Shown here: positions 1-7,219 of the stretch, piece by piece
Layout of the letters: each line of letters starts with the position of its first letter
Numbering within the stretch: the first letter of the stretch is position 1
DNA from: JBEIVB01 sp040374085
Lineage (GTDB): Bacteria; Bacteroidota; Bacteroidia; UBA4408
Direction: 5' to 3'
Assembly (NCBI GenBank): GCA_040374085.1
Contig: JBEIVB010000071.1
Coordinates: 1-13,064 of the forward strand
DNA: 13,064 nucleotides
Notes under the pieces: model-generated
Seen by the model: only the letters and a program-made list of their open reading frames with translations
What the model was told of the DNA's origin: nothing
The model's database searches: none
Translations under genes and position numbers: made by a program

Positions 1-430
1 AGCCCATGGCAACACCCGTTGCCGGAATGGCTTGCATGCCGGTGGCCGAGCTCTGCATAGGGATTTTCGGAAAATCAGGATGATTTAAACTGGGATGAGC
101 ATAATACAAACGTCCTCCCGAGAATGGGTCGTCGCGCTTAGCCAGCAATTGCAACATGAGGTCGTAGGGCCGAAGTCCCATTCCCAACAACATGCTGTCG
201 TCGCGGTAGTAAGGCGATGCCCAATCATAATTTTTTAGTTGTAATCCTACGGCAAGTTGTATAGCCTCGTGCCCTCTACTGGTTGCATGAACATAACGAG
301 CCGTTACCTCGCGGTTCTTCTCGTACAAAGCCGCCATGGCTTTGCTGGTACACATAAGCTCCCAAGCCCTGAGCAGCATGCTCTGTTCGGGAACTGTTTT
401 GGGTGCTGCCACCTCCATTACTTCTTTCAT
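1..430 (-). CDS. 2-oxoacid dehydrogenase E1 component, N-terminal part (partial, runs off left edge)
   Basis: Reverse-complement translation from the ATG at 430 gives 143 residues, open to the window edge. The protein reads as the start of the thiamine-diphosphate-dependent E1 alpha domain of branched-chain 2-oxoacid or pyruvate dehydrogenase complexes. It has RGHEAIQLAVGLQL (about residues 52-65), DWASPYYRDDSMLLGMGLRP (69-88), a DPFSGGR segment (101-107) and QSSATGMQAIPATGVAMG (126-143), all characteristic of this domain. The family decarboxylates a 2-oxoacid and passes the acyl group to lipoyl-E2 in the cytoplasm. The GDG thiamine-diphosphate motif lies beyond the window. Bacteroidota often carry a fused alpha/beta E1 of about 660-690 residues, so fusion is plausible but not visible here. 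The frame stays open upstream to an alternative ATG at 505; 430 was chosen because family-like sequence begins soon after it. There is no clear Shine-Dalgarno. The family call is firm; the exact substrate is not. Confidence 0.85.
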   Translation of the reverse strand, partial: MKEVMEVAAPKTVPEQSMLLRAWELMCTSKAMAALYEKNREVTARYVHATSRGHEAIQLAVGLQLKNYDWASPYYRDDSMLLGMGLRPYDLMLQLLAKRDDPFSGGRLYYAHPSLNHPDFPKIPMQSSATGMQAIPATGVAMG

Positions 431-690
431 TTCTGAATTTGGCACAAGGTACGAAAGGTTACCGCAAAATGTGGGCTTACGGTCGATGGTAGCATGGTCG
501 CCCATCGAAAAAATCCATGCTTTGAATGCCTATTAATCCCATAAAATGAAAGGCACTTTGGTGAAAAGAACGGGATCGCTTGCAATGAAAAATCATGGAA
601 CCATTGGTTAAAGGCAGCACGGTCTAAAAACGAAGATGGAAATCGCAAAGGAAGAATGCTGCTCGAAAAAGCCACCGCGAATTGGAGGAT
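431..690. other. Intergenic stretch without a recognisable gene
   Basis: This lies between the E1 dehydrogenase start and the tRNA-Asn terminator. The short open frames here (for example 427-675 minus) give low-complexity, Phe/Ser-rich translations with no signal peptide, domain or recognisable start context. I found no CAAAnnTA (a minus-strand TAnnTTTG) before the dehydrogenase, so its promoter is not identified. The E1 frame can be extended about 25 codons into this stretch, to an ATG at 505. Confidence 0.5.
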
Positions 691-720
691 AAATAAAAAA
701 GCAGACAGAAAACCGTCTGC
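691..720 (-). terminator. Intrinsic terminator downstream of tRNA-Asn
   Basis: On the minus strand GCAGAC (720-715) pairs with GTCTGC (706-701) around an 8-base loop and is followed directly by TTTTTTATTT (700-691). A GC-rich 6-bp stem with a U-run is a standard Rho-independent terminator. It starts about 10 bases after the tRNA 3' end. It also insulates the downstream dehydrogenase gene from the tRNA transcript. On the plus strand the same stem is followed only by a weak TTGCTTT, so the strand assignment is clear. Confidence 0.85.
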
Positions 721-730
721 TTGCTTTATG

Positions 731-804
731 CTCCTCGGCCTGGGTTCGAACCAGGGACCCCATGATTAACAGTCATGTGCTCTAACCAGCTGAGCTACCA
801 AGGA
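731..804 (-). tRNA. tRNA-Asn (anticodon GUU)
   Basis: The minus-strand sequence folds as a complete 74-nt cloverleaf. The acceptor stem is TCCTTGG (804-798) with CCGAGGA (738-732), including one T-G pair. The D arm contains AGCTCAGCTGGTTAGAGC. The anticodon stem is CATGA/TCATG around the loop CTGTTAA, and the T arm is CCTGG-TTCGAAC-CCAGG. The anticodon GTT lies at 770-768, giving asparagine. The discriminator is G (731), and the 3' CCA is not encoded, since the next bases are CAT. It is transcribed alone from the promoter at 829-858 and stopped by the hairpin at 691-720. Confidence 0.97.
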
Positions 805-828
805 ATATGCTCTTTTTTTAAGGAAAGG

Positions 829-858
829 CAAATGTACAGACCTTTTTGGAAATTCAAA
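829..858 (-). promoter_or_regulatory. Bacteroidota-type promoter of tRNA-Asn
   Basis: Read on the minus strand, TTTG (858-855) is followed after 18 bases by TACATTTG (836-829). This matches the Bacteroidota housekeeping-sigma consensus TTTG-N(about 19)-TAnnTTTG. It would start transcription around 820-826, giving a 5' leader of about 15-25 bases before the mature tRNA end at 804. Both elements, their spacing and the target fit. Confidence 0.75.
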
Positions 859-866
859 TATCTTTG
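859..866 (+). promoter_or_regulatory. Candidate -7 element for the PfkB kinase gene
   Basis: TATCTTTG is an exact TAnnTTTG match 15 bases before the ATG at 882, implying a very short 5' leader. No TTG lies at the expected upstream distance; the nearest, 846-848, is only 10 bases away. Only half of the promoter is therefore supported. It directly abuts the -33 element of the divergent tRNA promoter at 855-858. Confidence 0.4.
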
Positions 867-881
867 TCAAAATTTTTTGAA

Positions 882-1805
882 ATGAGCCTTTTGGTAATCG
901 GAACCGTGGCCTTTGATGCCATTGAAACACCCTTCGTAAAAACCGACCGCATTGTGGGAGGTGCAGCAACGTTTATTAGCCTTGCCGCATCCTACTTCAC
1001 CAACAAAATCAACTTGGTTTCGGTGGTCGGAGGCGACTTTCCAAAAGAGGCCATTGCCATGCTCAACCGGCATCAAGTAAATACCGAAGGCCTTGAAATA
1101 AAGGAAAACGAAAAAACCTTTTTCTGGAGCGGCCGTTACCACAACGACATGAATTCCCGCGATACGCTGGATACACAACTCAATGTGTTGCTCGATTTCA
1201 ACCCTGTGGTACCCGAGTCGTACAAGAATTGCGACTTCCTTATGCTCGGAAACCTAATGCCCTCCCTGCAACGCAGCGTTATTGAACAACTCCCAAAACG
1301 TCCCAAGCTGATTGTCATGGACACCATGAATTTCTGGATGGACAGCGCCATGGATGAGTTGCTTAAAACCATTGCAATGGTAGATGTTCTTACCATCAAC
1401 GACGAAGAGGCGCGGCAGCTTACACAAGAATACAGCCTGGTAAAAGCTGCCCGGAAAATCCTCACCATGGGTCCCAAGTACCTCATCATAAAAAAAGGCG
1501 AACACGGAGCCCTCTTGTTTCATGGAAACGAAGTGTTCTTTGCTCCTGCCCTTCCTCTAGAGAATGTTTACGACCCAACCGGAGCCGGAGATTCTTTTGC
1601 AGGTGGCTTCATTGGCTACCTCGCCAGCACCAACATCGTTAGTTTCGAGAACATGAAACGAGCCATCATTTTTGGGTCAGCCACAGCGTCGTTTTGCGTT
1701 GAAAAATTTGGCACCGAGAACCTCCAAAACCTCACCAAATCTCAAGTAGATGACAGGATTCAGGAGTTCATTGAGTTGGTGCAATTCGACATCGAGCTGG
1801 TCTAG
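882..1805 (+). CDS. PfkB-family (ribokinase-fold) carbohydrate/nucleoside kinase
   Basis: A 307-residue cytoplasmic kinase, the usual size for the PfkB/ribokinase family, which phosphorylates sugars or nucleosides with ATP. The start MSLLVIGTVAFDAIETP carries the family's first strand. The GGAATF segment near residues 26-31 fits the N-terminal substrate-binding signature. DPTGAGDSFAGGF (231-243) is the C-terminal PfkB signature, with D237 as catalytic base and GAG as anion hole. TINDEEA (171-177) corresponds to the conserved N-x-x-E region. The frame can be extended upstream to a TTG at 846, but the added residues are not family-like and would cover the candidate promoter. ATG 882 is therefore preferred. 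It is the only plus-strand protein gene in the window and is divergent from tRNA-Asn. The substrate (adenosine, ribose, fructose-type sugar or other) cannot be read from the sequence. Confidence 0.88.
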   Translation: MSLLVIGTVAFDAIETPFVKTDRIVGGAATFISLAASYFTNKINLVSVVGGDFPKEAIAMLNRHQVNTEGLEIKENEKTFFWSGRYHNDMNSRDTLDTQLNVLLDFNPVVPESYKNCDFLMLGNLMPSLQRSVIEQLPKRPKLIVMDTMNFWMDSAMDELLKTIAMVDVLTINDEEARQLTQEYSLVKAARKILTMGPKYLIIKKGEHGALLFHGNEVFFAPALPLENVYDPTGAGDSFAGGFIGYLASTNIVSFENMKRAIIFGSATASFCVEKFGTENLQNLTKSQVDDRIQEFIELVQFDIELV

Positions 1806-1814
1806 TATATAACC

Positions 1815-1852
1815 ATCCTAAGGGAAATAAATAGGTTTTAACCTATTAGGAT
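1815..1852. terminator. Candidate bidirectional hairpin between convergent genes
   Basis: The kinase gene and the polymerase/ligase gene converge here, 40 bases apart. AATAGGTT (1830-1837) and AACCTATT (1840-1847) form an 8-bp inverted repeat with a 2-base spacer. An outer ATCCTAA (1815-1821) can pair with TTAGGAT (1846-1852). The minus-gene stop codon (1848-1846) lies inside the structure. No good U-run follows on either strand, so terminator function is inferred mainly from position and symmetry. Confidence 0.4.
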
Positions 1853-3300
1853 TGTTTGCGCGGAGTTGGTCCGAAAAGGTCAACTGCAACCAAGAAAGCG
1901 GCAAATCCCCAAAACGGAACAGCAGCTTTATCGGTATCTAAGAAATTGTTCAAAAATCCGTGCACCATATAGGTGAGCAGTCCCAGTGTTGCGGCCAAAA
2001 CCAAGCGCCCTTCATTGGTGGAAAGTCCCAACCGATTAAAAACTCCAAAACCGGTAATAAGCAAGGTAGCCATAACACAAATGGCAAGCACCATACCGGG
2101 CAAGCCCTGCTCGCACAAAGGTCCTATATACTCGCTGTGGGCATTGCCTTTATCTCCGGCATTGGTGCTGATGATGGTTTTCTCGTATGAGAACTGATAA
2201 GGAGCATATTTAAACGCGTACGTGCCTGGGCCAAATCCAAAAACAGGTTCCTTGCGAAACATGCGCAACGCAGCCTGCCAACGGTTGATGCGTTCCAAGT
2301 TGGAGGCATCGGAAGAAATGTTGGAAATCGACTGAACGTGTTCCGTTAAGTTGGAAGAACTGTCCTGACGGTTTTTCTCCAACTTCATCAAGATCTTATC
2401 TTCAAATGCCCAAAGCAATAAACCCGATAACATGACCACGGTTACAACCCAACGAAGAGAAACTTTTAGGTAGATCATGAGCCAAGCACCTCCGGCAACC
2501 AAAACACTGATCCAGGCGGCACGGGTATAAGAAAGGACCAATGCAGCCAAAAGAATGAGGGCAAAAGACAGGGATGCCACCCGGCCGGCCAAGGTCTCAT
2601 TTCGCAAGGCGATTAGGGCAATCATTGGCGGCAAAAACATCGCCAACATAGCTCCATAAGAGGTGTGATCGTTGTAAAAAGGCGCCATCACCCAATTCGC
2701 AGTCTCCTGAGAAAACGCAAATCCAGAATGAATATAGAATGTGTACCCAATAACGATGGTAAATGCCAACACATACAACCAAACAAAACGCTTAAAATGA
2801 TTCAAATTGGGCTTAAACAAATATATTCCAAAGTAATAAAAGCTAACCAGAAACCATAGGCGAGCCATCAGGTATTTAAATGATACCCAAGGCATGGTTG
2901 AGGTAAAGGTGGTGACCAGCATCCAAAAAACCTGCGCCAAAATGGCGAGAGTGATGGGATGAAACAAAATCCTCCGATCGATTTTCCCTTCATATACAAG
3001 CTTCACCAAAAAAAGCAGCAAAACTCCAAACATAAGGGGTTCTGTAGGCAGGCTGGCTCCTAGGTTAAACTCCTTGATTTTTAGATTTATGCTCAAGGGA
3101 GTAGCAAATACCACAAACCAAAGAACCTTGTCTAAGGAAACAAAATAGAAAGCAGCAATAAGAATCAAAAACGGCAGCAGGGTAAAATACAAATACCCAA
3201 AAGAGATAAACATGGCATTGAGCAGAACAAACAGCGCACAAACACCATAAAAAAACAACGTTGTATTCCGAGGGGCCCCGCCGATCAGATACCTATCCAT
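1846..3300 (-). CDS. O-antigen polymerase/ligase family membrane protein (Wzy/WaaL type)
   Basis: A 484-residue, very hydrophobic protein with roughly a dozen membrane segments and one large periplasmic loop at about residues 306-400. This is the layout of Wzy polymerases and WaaL ligases, which polymerise or transfer lipid-linked glycan on the periplasmic face. Motifs include SYTRAAW (257-263), the loop NRWQAALRMFRKEPVFGFGP (339-358), and AHSEY with H388, matching the conserved histidine of Wzy_C proteins, followed by CEQGLPGM. The start was set at ATG 3300, overlapping the upstream stop by 8 bases. A longer frame to 3339 starts without ATG and would overlap by 47 bases; an ATG at 3306 is also possible. 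It is the last gene of the polysaccharide operon, after two Wzz-like genes and a flippase. Sequence alone does not separate polymerase from ligase. Confidence 0.87.
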   Translation of the reverse strand: MDRYLIGGAPRNTTLFFYGVCALFVLLNAMFISFGYLYFTLLPFLILIAAFYFVSLDKVLWFVVFATPLSINLKIKEFNLGASLPTEPLMFGVLLLFLVKLVYEGKIDRRILFHPITLAILAQVFWMLVTTFTSTMPWVSFKYLMARLWFLVSFYYFGIYLFKPNLNHFKRFVWLYVLAFTIVIGYTFYIHSGFAFSQETANWVMAPFYNDHTSYGAMLAMFLPPMIALIALRNETLAGRVASLSFALILLAALVLSYTRAAWISVLVAGGAWLMIYLKVSLRWVVTVVMLSGLLLWAFEDKILMKLEKNRQDSSSNLTEHVQSISNISSDASNLERINRWQAALRMFRKEPVFGFGPGTYAFKYAPYQFSYEKTIISTNAGDKGNAHSEYIGPLCEQGLPGMVLAICVMATLLITGFGVFNRLGLSTNEGRLVLAATLGLLTYMVHGFLNNFLDTDKAAVPFWGFAAFLVAVDLFGPTPRKQS

Positions 3301-4243
3301 TGGCATTAACTTTTCGGGAACGATCGATAAAGGCCACAACTAGAATTCCAATGAACAGGGCGGCTGCAAACCCTGCAAGGGCAAACACCCACCGCACGGG
3401 AAATGCTCGTTTATCAGAAAGCTGAGGTTGGGTTAGGATATTGGTGTACGAAAAGGAACGCTCGTGATCGCGCAAAGCCTTGAAATACTCGGATTCTTGC
3501 ATTCCATAGGTCTTGCCCAGTCCTTTCGCACGTGCCGAGAGAAATTGAACTGCAGCACCATGGCGGGTTAGGTTCTCCAGCGCCTGACGCAGTTCTCGCT
3601 GAGCAACAGAACCGGATCCCAAACTTTTATAATACTGGCGCGTAATTTCTTTAACCTGTGATTCATAGTCCAAAATCCCATACGAACTGCGGTAGCGATT
3701 TAATGCAGAGTCAACCGAGTCAACCTGTACTTTTATCTGCTGCAAAGAAATCGCATGCATTTCCATTACCTCTTTCAGTTTTTGGCGCTGAAGCCGCCCA
3801 ATGAGGCGGTCGGTTTGGTTAATCACAAACTCCACCAACTGACGAGCCATGGCCGGATCCTCATCCAATGCCGATACCACTACAGCTTCATACTCGGTGC
3901 GCTCCACCAAGATGCGTTCTTCATATAGCATGTGAAGCCGCGATTTTTTTTGAGGATGGGCCGAGAGTTGATACCTTTTCTCCCATTGAAAACGCTCAAG
4001 CAGACTATCCTCAACCTGCCCCGATTTCAACATTTGCATAAATTGCTCACTCAAAGACTCTTCGCTGTAAGGTGCAATGTTGCTTGGATACAAAACCCCA
4101 ACAGACTTATAAATTGGTGTGATGAAAAAAGTGGCCCCAAAAGAAATCAAGCCTCCTGCAAGGGCAACCAAGGCCAAGTGAATACGCCAACGTTGAAGCA
4201 ACCGAAGTAAGCCCTCTTGTTCAAATGGTGCTTCAGAGTTCAT
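3293..4243 (-). CDS. Wzz-like polysaccharide chain-length/copolymerase protein (second paralogue)
   Basis: A 316-residue protein with the polysaccharide-copolymerase layout. A membrane helix lies near 22-42, followed by a periplasmic alpha/beta part, a long coiled-coil-prone region (about 145-265) and a C-terminal helix at about 284-306 preceded by RAFPVRW. Such proteins oligomerise in the inner membrane and control glycan chain length with Wzy. There is no C-terminal kinase domain with Walker motifs, so this is a Wzz-type rather than a BY-kinase fusion. It shares VERTEYEAVVVSALDEDP (113-130) and GILDYESQ (189-196) with the preceding gene product, showing common ancestry. ATG 4243 overlaps the preceding stop by 11 bases, and its own stop overlaps the polymerase/ligase start by 8, implying translational coupling. 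Confidence 0.85.
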   Translation of the reverse strand: MNSEAPFEQEGLLRLLQRWRIHLALVALAGGLISFGATFFITPIYKSVGVLYPSNIAPYSEESLSEQFMQMLKSGQVEDSLLERFQWEKRYQLSAHPQKKSRLHMLYEERILVERTEYEAVVVSALDEDPAMARQLVEFVINQTDRLIGRLQRQKLKEVMEMHAISLQQIKVQVDSVDSALNRYRSSYGILDYESQVKEITRQYYKSLGSGSVAQRELRQALENLTRHGAAVQFLSARAKGLGKTYGMQESEYFKALRDHERSFSYTNILTQPQLSDKRAFPVRWVFALAGFAAALFIGILVVAFIDRSRKVNANG

Positions 4244-5270
4244 CGGTGATAGAATTATGGCGTTTGATGTTTTGTACGTTATCCAACATAAGAATCAACA
4301 GAAAAGCAAGGAGCATGGCAGATATCGTGCTCACGACCACAATAAGCCATCGAATGGGGTACGATTTTTTTTCTGCTTTCGTTGCACGGTTCACTATAAA
4401 TTTTTGGGTTAAAATTTGTTCCGCATCCACCCGAGCCTCCTCATACTTAGCCTTCACCAACGCCAATTGCTTGATCTGTTCCTCATGCAATTCGCGCAGC
4501 GAAACATAAGCACCCCCATAGTTTGATAACACCTTCAGTTTCTCCTCCAACAAACGTGCACCGGTTGAGTTGTTCTTGGCAATGGCCATGGCATATTGCT
4601 CATTGAAGACCTGACTCTGAGTCTCGTAATCGTTGATGCCCATAAGGCGCAACTGCTTCAAGGAATCGTTCAACTGCTGAATCTCAGCTTTTAAAGCAAG
4701 GTAGCTTCGCTCCACAATACGCAATGCAGCAGCAGCACGTTGCTTCTGCATGTTGTTCTTCACCGAATCCATTAGGTCGGCAATGGTGTTGCACATGTCG
4801 GCAGCCATCTGTGGATCGCGATCGAGAACCGAAATCTTAACCGACATAAATTCGGTTCGTTCGAAGCTGATGTTGTCTTCGAACTCGAGGTAAAGCTTGG
4901 TGTACCTGTATCGATCGGTGGTGTCGATACGGTAATGCTGCAAGAGGTTAAACTGCCGACAAATGCGTGCGCGGATCTCGTCTGAGTTCAAAATCTGAAG
5001 CATCTGCTCAGCTTCTTCCTCCTCCCCAAATTTTAGAATGTCGTCTTTACCCCCATTGTTTTCCGACAAAAGCGCCTTAGAGATGGAGCTCGTTTGGGTG
5101 GGAAACATAATGACGGTTGACTTGTATTTGTCTTCAATAATGAGAGAGGCAAGTGAAGAAAGTACGGCTGCCGAAATCCCAGCATACATGAGTGGCTTTC
5201 GCCAACGATAAATGAACTGGAGTAAGTTGAGCGAGGTCAGTTGATTCTCCGATGGTGTGTGTTCGGACAT
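4233..5270 (-). CDS. Wzz-like polysaccharide chain-length/copolymerase protein (first paralogue)
   Basis: A 345-residue protein with membrane helices near 25-45 and 308-330 flanking a periplasmic region that is charged and coiled-coil-prone at about 170-290. This is the Wzz chain-length determinant topology. FERTEFMSVKISVLDRDP (136-153), GINDYETQ (211-218) and KSYPIRW (302-308) each have a counterpart in the next gene. An acidic stretch (GEEEEAEQ, 82-89) sits in the first periplasmic part. The start was set at ATG 5270; the longer frame begins at TTG 5318 and adds residues not expected of a cytoplasmic N-terminus. There are 65 bases to the flippase stop, without a clear terminator. No ATPase or tyrosine-kinase domain is fused. 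The role is inferred from topology and position beside Wzx- and Wzy-type genes. Confidence 0.85.
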   Translation of the reverse strand: MSEHTPSENQLTSLNLLQFIYRWRKPLMYAGISAAVLSSLASLIIEDKYKSTVIMFPTQTSSISKALLSENNGGKDDILKFGEEEEAEQMLQILNSDEIRARICRQFNLLQHYRIDTTDRYRYTKLYLEFEDNISFERTEFMSVKISVLDRDPQMAADMCNTIADLMDSVKNNMQKQRAAAALRIVERSYLALKAEIQQLNDSLKQLRLMGINDYETQSQVFNEQYAMAIAKNNSTGARLLEEKLKVLSNYGGAYVSLRELHEEQIKQLALVKAKYEEARVDAEQILTQKFIVNRATKAEKKSYPIRWLIVVVSTISAMLLAFLLILMLDNVQNIKRHNSITDEL

Positions 5271-5335
5271 GTATCCAAAAAAGGTTAGGGGGCTAAAATA
5301 ACCATTCTTGGCCAGCAAAAGGTGGCTTTTTCACT

Positions 5336-6775
5336 CTAATGGGTTTGAAGAGCGGTTCTCCAGTCGCTCCACCTCATCCAACCGCTGCCTAGGGCCCAAG
5401 CCAAAGAGAGCGGCACAAAGACCACCAAGCCTGCAAACCAGGACAGTGTAGTTTGAGGCAGAATCCATGCCAGAAAGCCCAGTCCGCCGGCAAACCGAAG
5501 CAACCCAAACCAAAACGCCCGATCCATTCCAAGGGAGAACAGGCGATTGGCCATCACCACCTGAACCGCCGCGGTGAGGCCCTGAGTGGTTAGGCTTGCC
5601 CATGCTGTACCCTGAGCTTGAAATTTGGGTATCAACACAATGTTCAACAAGATGTTAACCACTATGCCCAGACCTGCCATAGTGTTCAACTTCTTCATGC
5701 TTCCATTGGCGGTAAGTAGGGTGCCAAAAACATAGGTAGTGGAAACACAAACAAAACAGCCCATCAACCATGGAAAAACCGCAGCCGATTCCATCACATG
5801 CTCCGTGTACAACAGTCCCATAATCTGACTGCTGTAAGCTGCGCAAATCATGAAAGTGGGGATTGAAATTACCATGAGCATGCGAAAAGCAAGGCGCGCC
5901 AGTCCGCCGGGATTTTCTCCTTTACCAAACATCCGACTAAACATCGGCAACAACAACCCGGCAACCAAATAAGCAACCATGTTGGTGGCATCCAACAAAC
6001 GATAGGCAGAGGCGTAAACCGCAGCCTCCTGAGGACCACGAGGAGAAATACGTTCGAGCATCACCGTATCGATGCGGTTGTAAAAGGTCATCAGCAAAAC
6101 CAAAGTGGCATAAGGAATGCTCTTCTTCAACATCATCAACGAGAAAGGCCAATTCCATGTTAGGCGCTTGATGCGCGCGCGATCCCAAACCAATACCAAC
6201 GCAACCATAGCAGTAATACCGTAGGCAAAGGTTTGAGCATAAACAAACCAAGAAAGCTCAAACCCACCCGGAGAAACATTTCCCCACAACAGCAAACCGC
6301 AGATGCCAATCATAATCGTGCGATCCAGAACCGAAACTACGCTGTCGGTCTTAAACAGATGCAAACCCGAGAGGTTGGAACGCAGAAAAAGAATGAGGGA
6401 AATCAAAAACTGATTGAAACCCAATACCGCAAGCAAACGGAGGGACTGTCCTCGGTAACCGAATACAAATGCAAAACCCAGGGTTGCGATTGCATACAAT
6501 ACACCCAAGGCCAACCGCAGGGTGAGTAAACTGGAAAGATGTTTCTGAAGTAGATGCTGGTGACGGGCAATGTTCTGATTGTTGAAATTGGTTAAACCCC
6601 CATCCAACAATATGTTAAATAGAAATGAAAAATTAAATAAAGCGTAATACAAGCCATAGTTGTGGGCACCAACAGCGTTTTGTACTCCCCGGTCTATGCC
6701 CAATATCCAAAAGGGCTTAATCAATAGGTTGAGGAAAAGCAGCAACCCAAGGTTGGTGATGAATTTACGCTGCAT
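5336..6775 (-). CDS. Wzx-like lipid-linked oligosaccharide flippase (polysaccharide transporter, MOP superfamily)
   Basis: A 479-residue polytopic membrane protein. The hydrophobic segments number about 12-14, with short loops throughout, and the size is typical of Wzx/RfbX-type flippases (about 420-500 residues). These move undecaprenyl-diphosphate-linked repeat units to the periplasmic side. The N-terminal region, with LDGGLTNFNNQNIARHQH (58-75), resembles the family pattern after the second helix. The middle TMVMLERISP segment falls where the family re-enters its second half. ATG 6775 was preferred over a TTG two codons upstream. It begins only 12 bases after the stop of the 134-residue protein and precedes the two Wzz-like genes, so all are probably co-transcribed. 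Substrate specificity is not predictable. Confidence 0.87.
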   Translation of the reverse strand: MQRKFITNLGLLLFLNLLIKPFWILGIDRGVQNAVGAHNYGLYYALFNFSFLFNILLDGGLTNFNNQNIARHQHLLQKHLSSLLTLRLALGVLYAIATLGFAFVFGYRGQSLRLLAVLGFNQFLISLILFLRSNLSGLHLFKTDSVVSVLDRTIMIGICGLLLWGNVSPGGFELSWFVYAQTFAYGITAMVALVLVWDRARIKRLTWNWPFSLMMLKKSIPYATLVLLMTFYNRIDTVMLERISPRGPQEAAVYASAYRLLDATNMVAYLVAGLLLPMFSRMFGKGENPGGLARLAFRMLMVISIPTFMICAAYSSQIMGLLYTEHVMESAAVFPWLMGCFVCVSTTYVFGTLLTANGSMKKLNTMAGLGIVVNILLNIVLIPKFQAQGTAWASLTTQGLTAAVQVVMANRLFSLGMDRAFWFGLLRFAGGLGFLAWILPQTTLSWFAGLVVFVPLSLAWALGSGWMRWSDWRTALQTH

Positions 6776-6787
6776 AGCCAAACCGAA

Positions 6788-7192
6788 TCATCGTATCATA
6801 ACGCCTCTTTTATTGATTATAGGAACCTGAACGAAGTTCTGTTCCGAAATGGTATCGGGCAAAAAGATAAACCGTTTGTCGTAAATATCTTTGTTGAGGT
6901 AATAACTCACCCAATATTCATTGTTCAGGGGAAACACATCCTCAATTAAGCTTTCAATCTTAGCAAAGGAGTGAGGCTCTACAACATCCAAAAAATGACG
7001 CAGGGTAGAGGTTTTTATTTCCTGTTCATTCAAATGTCCATAACCCGTACTGGTAACCAAAACGCCATCAAGCCTATCGTCTCGCATGTTAATCAAATAG
7101 CAGTTCCATTGACGAACGCCTTCTTTATTCAGCTCAGGAACAACCGCAACCGCGACGTCTTCAACAACAAATGAGGGAATGTCTTTTATCAT
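6788..7192 (-). CDS. Conserved-type small protein of unknown function at the head of the polysaccharide operon
   Basis: A 134-residue soluble, acidic-looking protein without signal peptide or membrane segment. It reads as alternating strands: VAVAVVPEL (13-21), WNCYLINMRDD (29-39), VLVTSTGYG (44-52) and YWVSYYLN (93-100). It ends in VPIINKRGVMIR. From memory, very similar proteins with the TSTLRHF and C-terminal KRGVMIR patterns occur across Bacteroidota, and some database entries call them phenylalanyl-tRNA synthetase alpha. Nothing here supports that label: there are no class II synthetase motifs and the protein is far too short. ATG 7192 was chosen over TTG 7213, which lies inside a candidate promoter. 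The gene ends 12 bases before the flippase start, so it is probably co-transcribed, but a link to polysaccharide assembly is only positional. Confidence 0.78.
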   Translation of the reverse strand: MIKDIPSFVVEDVAVAVVPELNKEGVRQWNCYLINMRDDRLDGVLVTSTGYGHLNEQEIKTSTLRHFLDVVEPHSFAKIESLIEDVFPLNNEYWVSYYLNKDIYDKRFIFLPDTISEQNFVQVPIINKRGVMIR

Positions 7193-7210
7193 AATGTCAT
7201 TAAGATGTTC

Positions 7211-7218
7211 CAAAATTA
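7211..7218 (-). promoter_or_regulatory. Candidate -7 element for the polysaccharide operon
   Basis: On the minus strand TAATTTTG (7218-7211) matches TAnnTTTG exactly. It lies 18 bases before the ATG at 7192, and transcription would begin around 7202-7208. No TTG/TTTG was found at the expected upstream spacing. The short inverted repeat at 7220-7230 lies immediately upstream. Support comes from one exact element and the position in front of an otherwise tightly packed operon. Confidence 0.45.
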
Positions 7219-7219
7219 C

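Noticed and set aside
427..675. 82-codon open frame on the minus strand before the E1 gene
   Set aside because: The translation is Phe/Ser-rich with no domain, signal or start context, and its end overlaps the true E1 start in another frame.
846..881. Upstream TTG start for the PfkB kinase
   Set aside because: It would add 12 non-family residues and cover the candidate promoter element; ATG 882 begins at the family's first strand.
5271..5318. TTG start extending the first Wzz-like protein
   Set aside because: The added residues are not typical of a Wzz N-terminus, and the ATG at 5270 gives the normal short cytoplasmic lead.
6788..7192. Annotation as phenylalanyl-tRNA synthetase subunit alpha
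   Set aside because: I recall this label on similar database entries, but 134 residues with no class II motifs cannot be that enzyme.
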